64,000 bases of DNA from Diabrotica undecimpunctata (taxonomy: Eukaryota; Arthropoda; Insecta; Coleoptera; Chrysomelidae): positions 116,790,458 through 116,854,457 of the forward strand of contig NC_092806.1 in NCBI RefSeq assembly GCF_040954645.1. The letters run 5' to 3'. Of the stretch, positions 1-12,378 are shown piece after piece (position 1 is the first letter of the stretch; each line of letters begins with the position of its first letter). The notes beneath the pieces were generated by a model. That model ran no database searches and was not told where the DNA came from. It worked only from the letters and a program-made list of their open reading frames with translations. Both the position numbers and the translations under genes were made by a program.

Positions 1-80
1 ACCCTCCCTACTCTACAGATATAGATACAGAAATTAACTCCTACTTCCTGCGGTTAACAATTCTCAGGCCCGTATACACT

Positions 81-1072
81 TACGAGCCTAACACCTAAAT
101 AATCGGACAAACGAAAATTTATTGAAAACGTTCATCTTTACGATCTTTCTTATTGAACCAAAGAACGAGATCAATAATACATTGAACTCTATCATTAATA
201 ACAAAATATTGAAATGGCTCCGTCGCTATAAACTTTGAAAAGCAGCGTTGGCGGCAAAATAAACGAAAATGTTGCATAACATCGTGACAACTAAATTCAA
301 GAATGGGGTTACATCGTCACGCGCCTTTTCAACCGAGTCAATCCTGTCGTACTAAGGATGTATTTTTCGTACTAAGGATTTAGAAATTTCTTGATACTAT
401 GCTGCGCTAATTGTGCCTTAAACCACCATCTTCCTAGACCCGCTGATGACATGCATAAGCAACCGCTTTAATTGGGCAAGATCGAAGATTGTATGCTTAT
501 GATCTCTACCCGGACTTGAATTTTATATTCCAGCAGGACGGTGCTGCATGCCATACAGCTAAAATAACTAAAAAATGGTTTGAATATTCTCTCCGAACAA
601 CTCATGGCCTTCGAACAGTCCAGACCTTAATTATATTAAGACATTGTGGCATAAGATGATACAGAAATTGTGTAATGATCCCCAGAGAACCGTCGCATAT
701 TTGAAAAATAAATTAGGTAAATTATGAGATAGTTTTAACCCTGACTTGGGTAGATCCTTAGTACGAACAATGCTAGAGAGAATTGCCGCGGTTGTAAAGG
801 TGCGTGGCGATGTAACCCTATATTCAAGTAGTAATTTCTTGAATTCTCGGAACATTTAGTTGTCACGATGTTATTCAATATTTTCTTTTATTTTGCCGCC
901 AACGCTACAATTCAATGTTTATAGAGACCGAACCATTTCAATATTTTGTTATTAATGATACAGTTTAATATGTATTGTTGATCTCGTTCTTTGGTTTATA
1001 AAGCAAAGTTGTGAAGATAAACGTTTTCAATACATTTTCGTTTGTCCGAACATTTAGTTGTTAGGGCTCGTA
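81..1072. mobile_element. Tc1/mariner-like element with long terminal inverted repeats
   Basis: Bases 81-325 and 799-1072 are inverted copies of each other (both start from TACGAGCC read inward and share the stretch GGACAAACGAAAAT and the stretch GCGTTGGCGGCAAAATAAA). The arms are about 245-270 bp and show many scattered mismatches and small indels, so the copy is old. TA dinucleotides lie at both outer edges, as expected for the TA target site of this superfamily. The ~470 bp between the arms holds a short piece of DDE transposase. The whole is ~1 kb, shorter than an autonomous mariner, so it is an internal-deletion derivative. Confidence 0.8.
500..675 (+). pseudogene. Tc1/mariner transposase catalytic-domain relic
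   Basis: The frame starting at 528 reads FQQDGAACHTAKITKKWF, which matches the second catalytic Asp block of Tc1/mariner transposases (QQD-A--HTA---WF). After a frameshift, the frame starting at 620 reads PDLNYIKTLWHKM, the PDLNPIE-LW block that normally carries the third catalytic acidic residue; here the acidic position reads K in IKTLW. The first catalytic Asp and the DNA-binding domain are missing. It cannot encode an active enzyme. Confidence 0.8.
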
Positions 1073-2069
1073 TTATTTTTAGTCTTTGTTGTGAAACATT
1101 GTGATCTTTCAATTCTTTTATCAATTTTTGGTCCTTGTTGTTCACGGTTGTTATATTTGAGGTCGTCATCTTCTCTTTCTGTTTTTGTTCATGCACTGTT
1201 TTCTTGCGAATTTTGTCTATGAGTAATTATCCTGTTTTCGAGGCTTGTAAATTCTATGAGCGGTTTTTAATTATACTCTTGACAGAGAGCTAACCTTAAC
1301 AAGAGCTTCCCTCCCCCTTTACCCTGGCTTGGAACAGGCAATGATATTGAAAATGACGGAAAAGCTACGTATTCCACCCCTCCGTCAACTCCGACGAGTA
1401 TTTTGGGGTAAACATAATCCAAAAATTATTATTTTTATATTAATTAATATTAACGGAATCACACAATTTAGAAAATCATCCCCCTTAGAATTTTTTTTAT
1501 CAATATTAATATAAAGATAAATACCAAAATTATATCAAAGAAACAAATAATATAAAAAGCTACTCACAAAATTTCAAATAAATAAGTATATATTATACTA
1601 GTATCTAGTGACATCTCTGTTTATTAACGGGAATCATACCTCCTATACAAAAGTTCTCTATTAGTATAACTAGTTATTGATAGTTACGACTTTCTCCTCT
1701 AGATAATGCTGGTTGTTTAATATAAGCGTTGATTGAATTCAATTCAGTCAACGATATAAGCTAACGACATCATTTTTTCAAAAAACTTATAATTGGTAGA
1801 CAGTATTCTTAAGAGAATGTTAAAATAATTATCACAGTTTAATATATATTTAGCCATATACTGTGGTATTATTATGAGTCGAACTGTTGAAAATAATGAA
1901 ACGTGCTCAATATTCACGTAAGATTATTCACGTAAGATACCCATTGGGGCCACTACTACACGTCTCTAATTTAAAATGCATTAAACTGTGTATTCTATAA
2001 AAAATACTGGCTCACAATATTTGGTCGATGGTGTGTCCTATAAGAAACACTCGGCTCTCACAGAAGTCT
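1073..2069. other. AT-rich stretch, nothing recognised
   Basis: No reading frame with a recognisable protein, no clear inverted repeats and no microsatellite were seen. Short open frames here look like chance in AT-rich DNA. Confidence 0.5.
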
Positions 2070-2350
2070 TGCAGTCCAAAGTATTTTTTCACCTTTTAAG
2101 CAGTGTGTGTTCGGTCTCGTGAAGATCTAGAAATAGATAATATATGATAGTAACCTTGTTAGAAGATATTTTATTCTCTCTGGATTCCAGTTCGTTAGCT
2201 CCTTCAATTTTTTGCACGAGAGACCATGCCTGTCGGCTTGATTTTTTAAAGTCAAGGTTTTTGACAGTCTCTAACTATTTGTCACGTCTAGCTCTAGCTG
2301 TATTGATATTTTGTAAGAACTCGGCGGCTATTTCTTGATTTCTAGTCTTC
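2070..2350 (-). mobile_element. LINE ORF2 fragment (linker between endonuclease and reverse transcriptase)
   Basis: The minus strand reads through KNLDFKKSSRQAWSLVQKIE, matching the LINE linker pattern 'ld--hssrkaW-li--l' that sits between the endonuclease and reverse transcriptase of Jockey/CR1-type elements. One in-frame stop interrupts it. The plus-strand open frame over the same bases is a shadow. Clade not determined. Confidence 0.65.
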
Positions 2351-2899
2351 GCATGTTTCAGTCCATCAGGGCAAATATTTTATGTGATACCCCTGTGGAT
2401 TGTTACTTTGCAGCACTTATTACTGCACCTTTCAGTAATCTCCACCCTCCAAATCTCTTCTAATTTTTGTTTTTTGGTGAGTCGAGAATGTGATCTGATT
2501 ATATTGATATACCGATGGTAATAGCCATAGGACGATACTGAGTAATTGGAAAGTCTGTAAGGAGACTTCTAGCAGCTATCATTGGTATCTGTCATCATCA
2601 TTCTATCATTGGTATTTTTTAAAACAAAGTAAAAACTTGGTTTTATTCTTTTCTCCATACGGCTGATTTAAATTGATCTGCGGTTCTTCTGCACACCAAG
2701 GTGTGTTTTGCTCTTCGGATCATTCGACCAGTGCCTTCACATTTTCATCATTCGTGGTACACTTTCACATTTCAAAATATTTACTGACGAATAATTTTAG
2801 ATACCAAACTTCACTTATTTTAGTGAGTTCTAATCCATTGAAATGTGTTTTTTAAAACAAGAACATAACATCTTGGGCATATTTAGAGCGAACTCGTGA

Positions 2900-3210
2900 T
2901 TAAAGGATTTACAAAGATCAACAAAGCATTTACTCTGTAAGAGACTATGGCTACAGGATAAATGTAGACGAATTGAAAACAGTAACATCAAAATGGAAAG
3001 TCACAAGAAAGTAGACATATGGAATAAATACATAAAAAGGTATTTTCCAATAAAATAAGTAAATGAATACAAACTCAATAATCTGAGATATGCAGAAGAC
3101 ACAGTGTAATTAACTGATACATTTAAATATCTTTAAAGACTTATGTTAGATAAAATAGTGGATGTAAGCGAGTCTTATGAAATAAACATTAATTATTGTA
3201 TAAATTGCAT
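2900..3210 (+). mobile_element. Degraded LINE reverse transcriptase relic
   Basis: Around 2,908 the translation FTKINKAFT resembles reverse transcriptase motif A (F-DF-KAFD, here lacking the Asp). Near 3,083-3,115 it reads NLRYAEDTV followed by a stop and LTD, matching the YADD catalytic block (YAED here), and further on S-SYEINI resembles the downstream S--YGL-IN motif. The spacing between motifs is shortened, so part of the palm is deleted. Confidence 0.55.
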
Positions 3211-3969
3211 ATTCTTACTATCAGTAGGGCATTCTTACTAGGGCACTAAAAACATGCTGCAGTAAGGAGATAAGTAGGATCCAAATTTTCAATATATACT
3301 CGTAATAAACGTATTTTATTATTATATGAAAAAGACAGATAGGGACGCCATAAAAATTTTAATTGCAAATTGGGGCCAAATACTAAAAGGTTGAGAGAAG
3401 CTGGTATACAGAATTTATTAAATTTAAGGACATCCTTTTATTTTTAATTAACAATAATCAATAATATATTTCGATATATTTATTAAACCATTATGATTAT
3501 TAAGAAATAACAAATCGTTATTTTAAGGAAAGAATGTCGGTAAATCGTGTACATTTCAGATTAAGATTATCTTTTTATGTTTTGCAGTTCACACCAAAAT
3601 CTAATTTTAAAGATGAGGTAGGTGGCAAAAATTGAAATGATGTAAACAGATTTTTAGATTTTGTCGGTTTATTCGATAACGAACATAAAGTACACACTGT
3701 TCCAATAAAATAATTTTTTCGTAAATGATTTTTTACGGCTAAGATATCGAAAGTTTATTTTCGGGAAAATGAAAATACGGTTTCGAATTACTTTTAATTA
3801 CTCAACAGAATGGTTAAAAAAATATTTACACATACTAAAAATTATTACAATTATTTCTTTAAAATTTCAGAAAATTGAGCTTAACTGTTACGCTTCTTCT
3901 TAGTCCGCCGTCTTATTTCGAAGGTTGGCGATTTAAACAGCAATTATAGCTTCGGAAACTGCTGCACGA
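3211..3969. other. AT-rich stretch, nothing recognised
   Basis: No protein similarity, repeat or RNA gene was recognised between the two LINE scraps. Confidence 0.5.
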
Positions 3970-4345
3970 AAGATGTCTCACCAGTATTGTTTTTTCTTTG
4001 GTTTGTTGCATTTTTCTACCGTTCCTAAGCTTTCATCTGCCGCTTGATGTATTGCTTGCACTAATTTTTTATATAATGTTTTTGGTGCGGTGTCGGCAAT
4101 TTGGATTAACCTTAACTTGTACAAAAAAATTACGGAGGGATCTTCCAAGAGTTGTATTTTCTACTTTGGCGGTTTGTAATAAATTGTTTTGGTTTCAGGG
4201 ATATTTTCCGCATCAGCAAGTTTGTTGTATAGAAAATAAACTTTTACATTTAGTAGATGTTAAGTTCTGTTACATCTCACAGTTACATTCTGCTCCTCTG
4301 TGTACCATGGCGTTTTCAACTTTTATTCTTTTTTTTATTCACTTT
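3970..4345 (-). mobile_element. LINE ORF2 fragment upstream of the reverse transcriptase domain
   Basis: The minus strand contains LYKKLVQAIHQAADESLGTV and then a K-rich stretch ending in a tryptophan, the layout seen between the endonuclease and reverse transcriptase domains of insect LINEs (L---i--aa-e-lG-------WW). The 116-codon open frame on the plus strand over the same bases is a shadow with no protein-like features. Truncated at both ends. Confidence 0.5.
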
Positions 4346-5135
4346 TAAATAGTCTATTATTGATCAAGTTTATTTCTTGATTATGTTCAGGAATATTTAT
4401 GGATGTCTTTGTTTAAAAAAACTATTTTTAAGTTGTATTTCCCACAAGTTTCGATAAGTCTTTCTCCGTTATCAATACTTTCTAATAAATAATTGTTTAC
4501 TATAGGCTTACTATTGGCATAAGTTATACTTTACCAACCAACAACAATAATTGTAGCATTCTCGCTTTACCATTTTTAGGGATTAAGTAAACTTATTAAA
4601 GTTTGGACCTGGTGATGGGCTGAATTTGTAGAGCCCGAAACCGGTAGTCATACTTACAATTAAAACCAATTGTGAATAAGACAATTTTTTTTTATCTTTT
4701 TAATATGGACTCACGTTTGCAATCAATTCATTATTTACTCACTTCTTTGGATGCCTCTTCATCTTAATCAAGCATTACTTCGTTTCTGTGTAGATCATTG
4801 ACAATGGGGAAATATCTTCGGACAATCGAAGGTCGAAGTTAAAAATTAAAAGTCTTTTGATCTTCAAAGTGATTATTATTTTTTCATAAATGTGCACACT
4901 TGATTCGTTGATTTTTTGTACAAATTTTATAAAATATTCAATAGTTTCTTTAACCTAAAAAAGAATAGCTAGAACAAAGAGAAATCCAAAATTATGTGGA
5001 AAGATGGAAAGAAGCTGCCATAAAACCACTTTACGCAGACGGCTGAAAAAACTTAGATTTAAATACAAAATCATTGATAAACTTGTGGCGATAAACAATT
5101 AAATTTTCTAGATTTTGGTTATGTTAAATCAACTA
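4346..5135. other. AT-rich stretch with one small structured motif
   Basis: Nothing coding was recognised. It contains the hammerhead-like stem motif annotated separately at 4,605-4,665. Confidence 0.5.
4605..4665 (+). ncRNA. Degenerate hammerhead-ribozyme-like motif
   Basis: The order CTGGTGA, then GGGCT / loop / AGCCC (a 5 bp stem), then GAAAC is the order of the hammerhead core (CUGAUGA, stem II, GAAA). One core base differs (CTGGTGA for CTGATGA), so cleavage is unlikely. Penelope-like retroelements are known to carry such motifs in their terminal repeats; Penelope pieces occur elsewhere in this window. No matching stem III partner was found, so this is tentative. Confidence 0.35.
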
Positions 5136-5604
5136 TTAGGGCCGGTTGTTCAAAAGCTAATCAAAACTAGATTGTAATCAAATATTTAATTACAATTAAA
5201 TACGTCACAGCAGCTGTCAAAATTATTAAAAATTGCTTATTATTATTATCGATTTGTAAATACAAACATGAAATTAACATCAGAAAGAGTTTAATTATGG
5301 GTTATTTTAAATTAAAACGCGAAATAAGAAAATTGAATAAAATAAATCAGTCAACATAACCCCAAAACGTGACGTATTTGATGATAATTAAATATTTCGG
5401 TAAGATAGTTTCAAAACAAATTCAGATTTCTGCTTTAATCTGAACCTTCTATAAATGCAAGGTATAACAGACGTTGATAAAGATGTTAATAGAGACATGG
5501 GGAATCTAAAATTTGCATTCCACGACATGTCCATCAACTAAGCAGAAATCTATAACGAATTTGTTTCTTGTACTCGTACAGAGTAGATCCGAATAAAATG
5601 AAAA

Positions 5605-5940
5605 ATAGACATGTCGTGGAATGCAAATTTTAGATTTCCCATGTCTCTATTAACATCTTTATCAACGTCTGTTATACCTTGCATTTATAGAAGGTTCAGA
5701 TTAAAACAGAAATCTGAATTTGTTTCGAAACTATCTTACCGATTTTTCTATCAGATGTCGCTATTGCGTCCATAACGAAGCCATTTTATTGTTGCTTCCT
5801 AAAAGACAAAGAAGATTATTTTCACGTTAAGAACGGCTATGAATAACTGTTCTGATAAGACTTATTAAGACGAAATACGTATCAACAGATACATAGACGC
5901 TTTGAACGTGAAATCAAATCTTTGCTGTCTTTTTCATTTT
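5605..5940 (+). repeat. 336 bp direct repeat, copy A
   Basis: It starts at ATAGACATGTCGTGGAATGC and ends in CTTTTTCATTT. Bases 6,001-6,336 repeat the same 336 bp in direct orientation with only about six differences. It includes GTCGCTATTGCGTCCATAAC, a block also present (more diverged) in the foldback element near 63.7 kb. Confidence 0.9.
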
Positions 5941-6000
5941 ATTCGGATCTACTCTGTACGAGTACAAGAAACAAATTCGTTATGGATTTCTGCTTAGTTG

Positions 6001-6336
6001 ATAGACATGTCGTGGAATGCAAATTTTAGATTCCCCATGTCTCTATTAACATCTTTATCAACGTCTGTTATACCTTGCATTTATAGAAGGTTCAGATTAA
6101 AGCAGAAATCTGAATTTGTTTCGAAACTATCTTACCGATTTTTCTATCAGATGTCGCTATTGCGTCCATAACGAAGCCATTTTATTGTTGCTTCCTAAAA
6201 GACAGAAAAGATTATTTTCACGTTAAGAACGGCTATGAATAACTGTTCTGATAAGACTTATTAAGTCGAAATACGTATCAACAGATACATAGACGCTTTG
6301 AACGTGAAATCAAATCTTTGCTATCTTTTTCATTTC
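6001..6336 (+). repeat. 336 bp direct repeat, copy B
   Basis: Second copy of the repeat at 5,605-5,940, of equal length and roughly 98% identical by eye. A 60 bp spacer separates the copies and resembles the complement of the palindromic left arm (around 5,540-5,600). A local duplication inside the foldback element is the simplest explanation. Confidence 0.9.
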
Positions 6337-6470
6337 AAATTAAATATTTGTTTACAATCAAGTTTTGATTAGCGTTCGAACAACCGGCCCTTAGACTAGT
6401 AAGGTAACAAAAGATAATAGATGTCAAAGGCAAAGTTTTATTGAAAAGATTTTCCACTTTTACAGTTATG

Positions 6471-6712
<242 letters not shown>

Positions 6713-7028
6713 ATATTGTGTCCGGTTTCGTACCGGTAGCTTTATTATAAGCGGAAGATATTATTTTATTTTTCCCATTGTGGCAAAACTATACATTCAA
6801 AAATTTTCAAAAAATTCATAAGTATTTCTTAGGATTATATCTTTTTTCTGTAAGAAAATTAACAAAATTGTATTTTGGTTTTCCTGCTTTATACCTGGAA
6901 AAAAGTAGTTTTTTAAGTTTTTTCGAAAACGAAAACATGAAGTTTGTTCAAAATTTGTTAAAATACTTCTGGTGATCACATATACCTTCTCAATTTTTTT
7001 ACAATTTTTTTAATGTGTAGTTTTTCTT

Positions 7029-7380
7029 TTGGGGTGTGCAGATCAACCTTATGACAAACAATATGTACTGGACACGATTGCAACAGAACATGGCCATACT
7101 CTTTTGAGGTTACCACCTTATTTTTGCGTTTTAGATCCCATAGAATTTCGGAGAAACGAATTCGGTGGAAAAATATTTTTTCAAAATTTTACGCGAGAGT
7201 ATTTGCTATGAACTATCAGAGATCACGAGTGCCGACTGGAAAAAAATAGTAAACCATGTAGTTAGTATAGAAAATGAATGCAGAAAAATCGGACAATTAC
7301 CTTCAAACAGTGGAAAATTTAATATTGATCTGTTGGATAGCTACTATGATGAGAGCTCGTCTGCAGAAGAAATATTTTAG
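7029..7380 (+). pseudogene. Tc1/mariner-type DDE transposase C-terminal relic
   Basis: The first frame reads YDKQYVLDTIATEHGHTLLR and then LPPYFCVLDPIEF, the block HT-LRLPPYHC-LNPIE found near the C-terminal catalytic Glu of a Tc1/mariner-related DDE family common in arthropods. After a frameshift near 7,165 the next frame continues with TSADWKKIVNHVVSIENECR, the conserved tail (t--dW-k-v-hv--iE-ey). The coding end is TAG at 7,378-7,380, with an AATAAA near 7,475. The N-terminal DNA-binding domain and first two Asp residues are not visible upstream, and no TIRs were identified. Confidence 0.7.
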
Positions 7381-7899
7381 ACAAGGTACGCTAATGTAGT
7401 GACTATTTCAGTTAAAACCATTCAGTTTTTTATTATTGTTAATTTTTGTATAAAACAATATTTTTTTCTTAAAAATAAAATACTTTTCCGCAGTTTTATT
7501 TATGTGACGTCTTTGTTAAACGCTAATAGAAAATGCCGATGTACCTAGCATATTTTTCCGATAGGGTGCCAAATCATTTAAAAAACAAAGAACTATAACG
7601 TTTTTTTTGCAAAATCAAATTTTTCTGCTTTTTGACTATATACAAATTACATTTATGATTTAATACTTACATCAATAAATTTGTGTCGGTGAATATCGCA
7701 ATACGTCCTTAGACATCGACTACTCGAATTTCATAAACTTTTATTTTCCCACTTTTTTCGACGGGCGATAGAAATAGGGAGGCAACATTACAATCAATTA
7801 CTAAGTAAAAATTTATATGTTTTGACAGGATCACTATGTAAGGTGATTGGAGGCAGTTTCTTTTCAATGTTAAGTTGTTAGGGAGAATATTTCGTCAAT
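7381..7899. other. AT-rich stretch, nothing recognised
   Basis: Probably the untranslated tail of the preceding transposase relic and unique DNA. No coding potential was recognised. Confidence 0.4.
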
Positions 7900-9790
7900 A
7901 AGGAGCTTGTTTCTTGACGTGTGACAAGTTGGGCGAGGACATTTGGGGTAAAAGGAATAAGATCACAACAAAGAATTTCGACACCTGTACTTCGTATGAT
8001 ATGCAATTGAACCAGAAGTTAGAGACGGTTACCGAACTGTGTCCACAAGGCCGCTGGCATCGTTTGCGGAGAGACGTTCAGGCTGAGTGTGAAGAGTTTC
8101 CTTTACGTTGAATGAACTGGCTGTGCTGGTGAACTCTCTCTTTCTGAGGCAATTGTACTTCTGGGCCGTTTGAAGTGCACGTAGTTGGTGGAGCACATGG
8201 ACACTATTATTGCCGCGCAGTCCTTTCCGAATCCTTGGAAAATCTTGAGCTCAAGGCTCGTACTCCTGCCTAAATTAAAGGTCGAAAAATATCATCTTAT
8301 TTGTTGTCTCTCTTGCATCGGAAAGTTGTGTGAGAGAATGCTGCGTGCACGTATTGAGCAAGTGATTGTGAGTTCTGTAGGCTTGTCTGCGAGACAGTAT
8401 AGTTTCTGTTTTCTTTTCCAGGAAAAAAGTAAAGTGAATTTGGTGACTGATGTGCTTTGGGTGGCACGGAGAATTGGGGCTGATTACCGATGAGTCACCC
8501 TGATCATCTTTGACGTTAAAAATGCTTTAAATACATTGCAATGGGGTCATGAAATGAGCACTTTGAAAGCAAGGAATTGTACAGGGTATCTGAGGAACGT
8601 GGTCGATGATTATCTTTCCGAGAGGAAGATTCTGGTGGAGAAAAGTGTGATGGTGGATGTAATACCTGGGGTCTCCCCGGGTTCGGATCTGGGCCAAACG
8701 CTGTGAAACGTGATATATGACGAGATCTTAAACCACGAATATGATAAGATGATATTTCTCTCACTGAGGATAAGACGGAGTTTTTAGTAGTCAGAAGCTA
8801 GAGAAAGAGAGAAAATGTTGTATTTAGGTGTGCGGGATAGATAGTAACGCCCGTGAAGTAATTTATGTATATGGGAATTACTTTTTATCGAGGTAAGAGT
8901 TTGAGAGAACATCTTTGGGGAGTTACCCGTAGAGTTATTTCGAGAATGGCTGCGCTGGGGATGGTAATATCCAATATCGGGGGACCCAAATCCGAAAGAT
9001 TGAGGGTGTTTTCCAGTGTTGTACAGTCTGTCGTCCTCTACGCGAGTCCACTCTGGAGTTCCCAAATTACAACAGGCTCATAATACGCGTCGACAGAACT
9101 AGCCTACTGTGGATAGCATGTATCTACAGGACCATTTCAGCTGCCGCTCTATGGATGGACATTAGCTGTCTTCTCTTACATGTGCTGGTAGGAGGTAGGG
9201 CAAGGATTCATAGTTGTAGGAGGCAGAAAATTGGAGAAGAAGGGATGAATAAAATAAGGTTGATCGAGAGATTAGTTTTAATAGACCAATGGCAGGAAGA
9301 GTGGCAGGTAACACGTGATGTGGCGGAGTGGACGAAGTCACTAATCCCATATCTACGAAGCTGGTTGGACTGAGCGCATAAACAGCTGGATTATTACCTA
9401 ACGCAAATGCTAACGGGCCATGGCTGTTTCTGTAGCTACCTTTTCAGGTTTAGGAGGTCACAGTCCAATCAATGCCTTTACTGGGGTATTTTGGATACTG
9501 TGACACACATCATGATGAGAGAGAAACTGTAGAATGTTTTATTCCGTGAGAGAACTGGTGGAAAAAATGATGACATATGAATGGATCTACAAATTTATCA
9601 GGGAGCTGCTCTCGTCAAAAGAACGAGAGGAGAGTGAACTCACAACTGAGTTCTAAAACGAGCAAATAACACTTCGTTGGGGTTTGGAATATCAGGGCAT
9701 TAAGAGAAATGTTAGAACTTAACCGACGGTTCAATTCTGATGTGACAGAGATTTTTAGTTAGACGCCAACCATCTTGGAGTGGTGACGGG
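7900..9790 (+). mobile_element. R1-clade LINE, 3' half with reverse transcriptase and zinc knuckle, inactivated
   Basis: Pieces of one pol ORF follow in order. At ~7,917: CDKLGEDIWG (the linker 'dPWG'). At 8,185-8,493: the fingers, with SSRLVLLPK, CIGKLCERMLRARIEQ and GLSARQYSF (GLS--QyGF). At 8,505-8,710: the palm, with FDVKNALNTLQW (motif A, D then NA) and GVSPGSDLGQTL (GVPQGS-LGP). At 8,865-9,083: the thumb, with NIGGPKSERLRVFSSVVQSV and LYASPLW. Downstream, AAALWMDIS, the LTGHGCF block and GYCDTHHDERETVECF match the C-terminal Cys/His knuckle of R1 elements. Motif C (YADD) is not recognisable. Several frameshifts and stops (for example TGA at 8,491) show it is dead. R1 elements usually target 28S rDNA; this copy is not in rDNA, so it is an off-target or R1-like family. 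Confidence 0.8.
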
Positions 9791-9794
9791 ATAT

Positions 9795-9904
<110 letters not shown>

Positions 9905-10039
9905 AATGTAAATAATCATTCTCAACACATCACAACTTATCCTCCTTTTTATTGGTTCACAAACACCATTTGATTCGATCTCATCTAGCGGAATAATCAA
10001 GGCTTTATTGCAATAGCGTGTGATTTATATAAATTACAG

Positions 10040-10130
10040 AAGGAAATCTAAAAAATCTAAAAAAATTTAAAAATCTTAAAACCTTTAAAAATCATAAAAT
10101 CTTAAAAATCTTAAAAAACCTAAAAATGTT
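10040..10130 (+). repeat. Degenerate tandem repeat of an AAAATCTTAAA-like unit
   Basis: About eight irregular copies of a 9-12 bp unit (AAAATCTTAAA, AAAACCTTTAAA, AAATCATAAAATC) follow one another. The rest of 9,902-10,929 is AT-rich with nothing recognised apart from an unassigned 91-codon minus-strand frame near 10.4-10.6 kb. Confidence 0.7.
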
Positions 10131-11174
10131 ATTCTGCATATGAAATACTTGTTTATATATATTTTTCTTTACAAAATATTACACAATTTTTACTTTTTAT
10201 ATAAATACTTTTAAAATGCCAGGTTTTATCATTTGAATTTTCCAAGATTATCAAGTGCTGCCAAGTAAGTATGATTTTTTTGTAGTAATTTGGCACTTAT
10301 CTATACTACTATTTATTTTAGATGAAAATACTACCTGAAATTTGTAATATTTTTAGTTGCCTAAACTTGGTTAATCCCAAAAAAACGTCCAACTGTCTGC
10401 CTTGTCTTAACATCCAAAAATGGCCCCATCTCCAAACTTTCTTTGTATAACCTAGGATCCCCAAAAACAGCGCTGTTCGACCATCGAAAATTTATTTTAG
10501 AATATGAATAATAAGTTTCGTGCCAGAAATATTGAATACTCTTATCCATACGTATACCCGTAGATTCGAGTGATTCACACTTTCGGAATGGTCCAGACAA
10601 ATTTAGCATCATGATTTTGCGTGGGCTGCAAAACAACTAGAAACGAGACTAATTTTAGAATAATTATAATTTTTAACGAACATTTTCGGAATTTTAGCTA
10701 AGCCTGTTAAGCAAATTGTTTATGGCAAAATATTTCGTTTAATATGTTATACTTTTCAACAAATTTGTGATACAATGAAAACCTTATTATATAGTACAAC
10801 TCGTAGTCGTAAGCTAGTAATGAATTGCTCAGATAGATTTTAAACTTTATTTATTGTCCGTAATTCACGAATAATATGTACTTTGCGACTTTATTCGCAA
10901 ATAAATATAGTTCTATAATAACTAGTATACAGATTGAACGAATTTAAAACGGAACATACGAAATCAATGTATTTCGGCTCAACTCCGCTCTAGGTGGTTG
11001 GCTAACAAAAGGTTGTCAAATAATTATATTATAAAAATCCAATACTTCAGCGGGCTGCTGGATTCTGAATTCATTCAAGAACAAGTCAAAACTCCACCCA
11101 AATAGGTTGCCTAGAATCACTGAAAAAACTAGACTACACAAGCAGTTATTATGCTGTCAAACTACTTATCGCTT

Positions 11175-11829
11175 CCTTATAGTCCAAGAGATAGAGCCGA
11201 AATTTTGAACTGATCAGTAATATGACATTTCTCTATTGGAATATATTCATTGTAACTGGGTTAAGACTTTGCCTTACAGGCGGACGCCCCTCGTGGTACA
11301 GGGGGTGGCTATACAGGGATGAAGTTGTAATTTTTTTCGGAAAAATTAACGATCGATAATATGGCTGAAAATTTGCCCAGAGTAAGATCTTGGTATAACT
11401 AGACGAAATCCCAAAGGGCGGACGCGAGAGTGAATACATAAGGGGTGGCGGACAGGGGTGAAGTTGCAATTTTTTGGGGAAAAATTAACGATAAGTAATA
11501 TGTCCGCCATTTTCATGGCTCATTATTTAGCCCCTAAAAACTCTAAATCCAAAAGGGCGGACAGCTGGGTTGGTACATAGAGCCATAAAACGGGGTCAAA
11601 TGTACCACTTGCCTGCGCATTTTAGGTCTCGGTAACAATTTTCAAACTGATTTTATTATGATATTTTTATACCGATTGATTTGAAAATTTGTATGCTCAC
11701 TTCTGTTACTATTCTGAGAAGCGTCAAGTAGAGTTTTCCTCAAAATTTTCCAAAAAAATTTCCGTAAATGAAAATGTTCGTAATTTTTAAAGGTAAAATC
11801 TAATTTGTAGAATCCTTTCGATTTTCTGT
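11175..11829 (+). repeat. Left 655 bp inverted arm
   Basis: Reverse complement of 13,046-13,700. Internally it contains a diverged direct duplication: GGGCGGACGCGAGAGTGAAT... and GGCGGACGCCCCTCGTGGTA head similar ~150 bp units, each followed by a GGGGTG-AAGTTG-AATTTTT block and an AAAATTAACGAT block. The open frame through it is a by-product. Confidence 0.85.
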
Positions 11830-12378
11830 ATGTTTTTTTTACAAACTAAAGTCATATTTACTTTACAAATCACATTTTTTTCTAAAATATAAATATTTTA
11901 CGAATTAATTTTTAATTGAATGAATGTTTGATATTTGATATTTTATTAAATTAAAGTAATTTTATAGTGTTAACTATTAAATATTTTTAGTATAACAAAT
12001 AGTAATTTTACTTATTTTTTATTACAATAAAAAGGTTTTTAAATTTATATTGCATAAATAATGGTTGTTCAGATATAAGAAAAATTTGATTTATTATTAC
12101 ATTAATAATCAAATACAAAATATATTATTTCTATTTATCAATAGGTAAAATTCAATTTGTAGAATTCCTTTAACATTTTACAAATAATTATTAATAAAAA
12201 TCATTTTAATAGTGGAATTATCAATTTTTTAAGTTTTGAAATTTACTTTGTAGATATTTTCAATATTTTTTTTAACTTTTAAATTGATTGAATTTTTTTT
12301 TATTAGTTAATTATAATTTACAAATTCTGTTTGGACATTAATTTTGCATCATTATTATTTTAAAATATTAAAATAATA

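Larger units (their letters stand above)
5139..6390. mobile_element. Harbinger-like MITE with a nested foldback element
   Basis: Ends are inverted copies for about 50 bp: GGGCCGGTTGTTCAAAAGCT at 5,139 matches the complement of the right end (GGGCCGGTTGTTCGAACGCT). A TTA trinucleotide flanks both ends (5,136-5,138 and 6,391-6,393), consistent with the 3 bp TWA target site of PIF/Harbinger elements. Inside, from about 5,399, sits a second palindromic element built from GTAAGATAGTTTC and CAGACGTTGATAAAG blocks. No transposase is encoded. Confidence 0.7.

Noticed and set aside
3998..4348. 116-codon plus-strand frame
   Set aside because: The complement carries recognisable LINE residues; the plus frame has no protein-family features.
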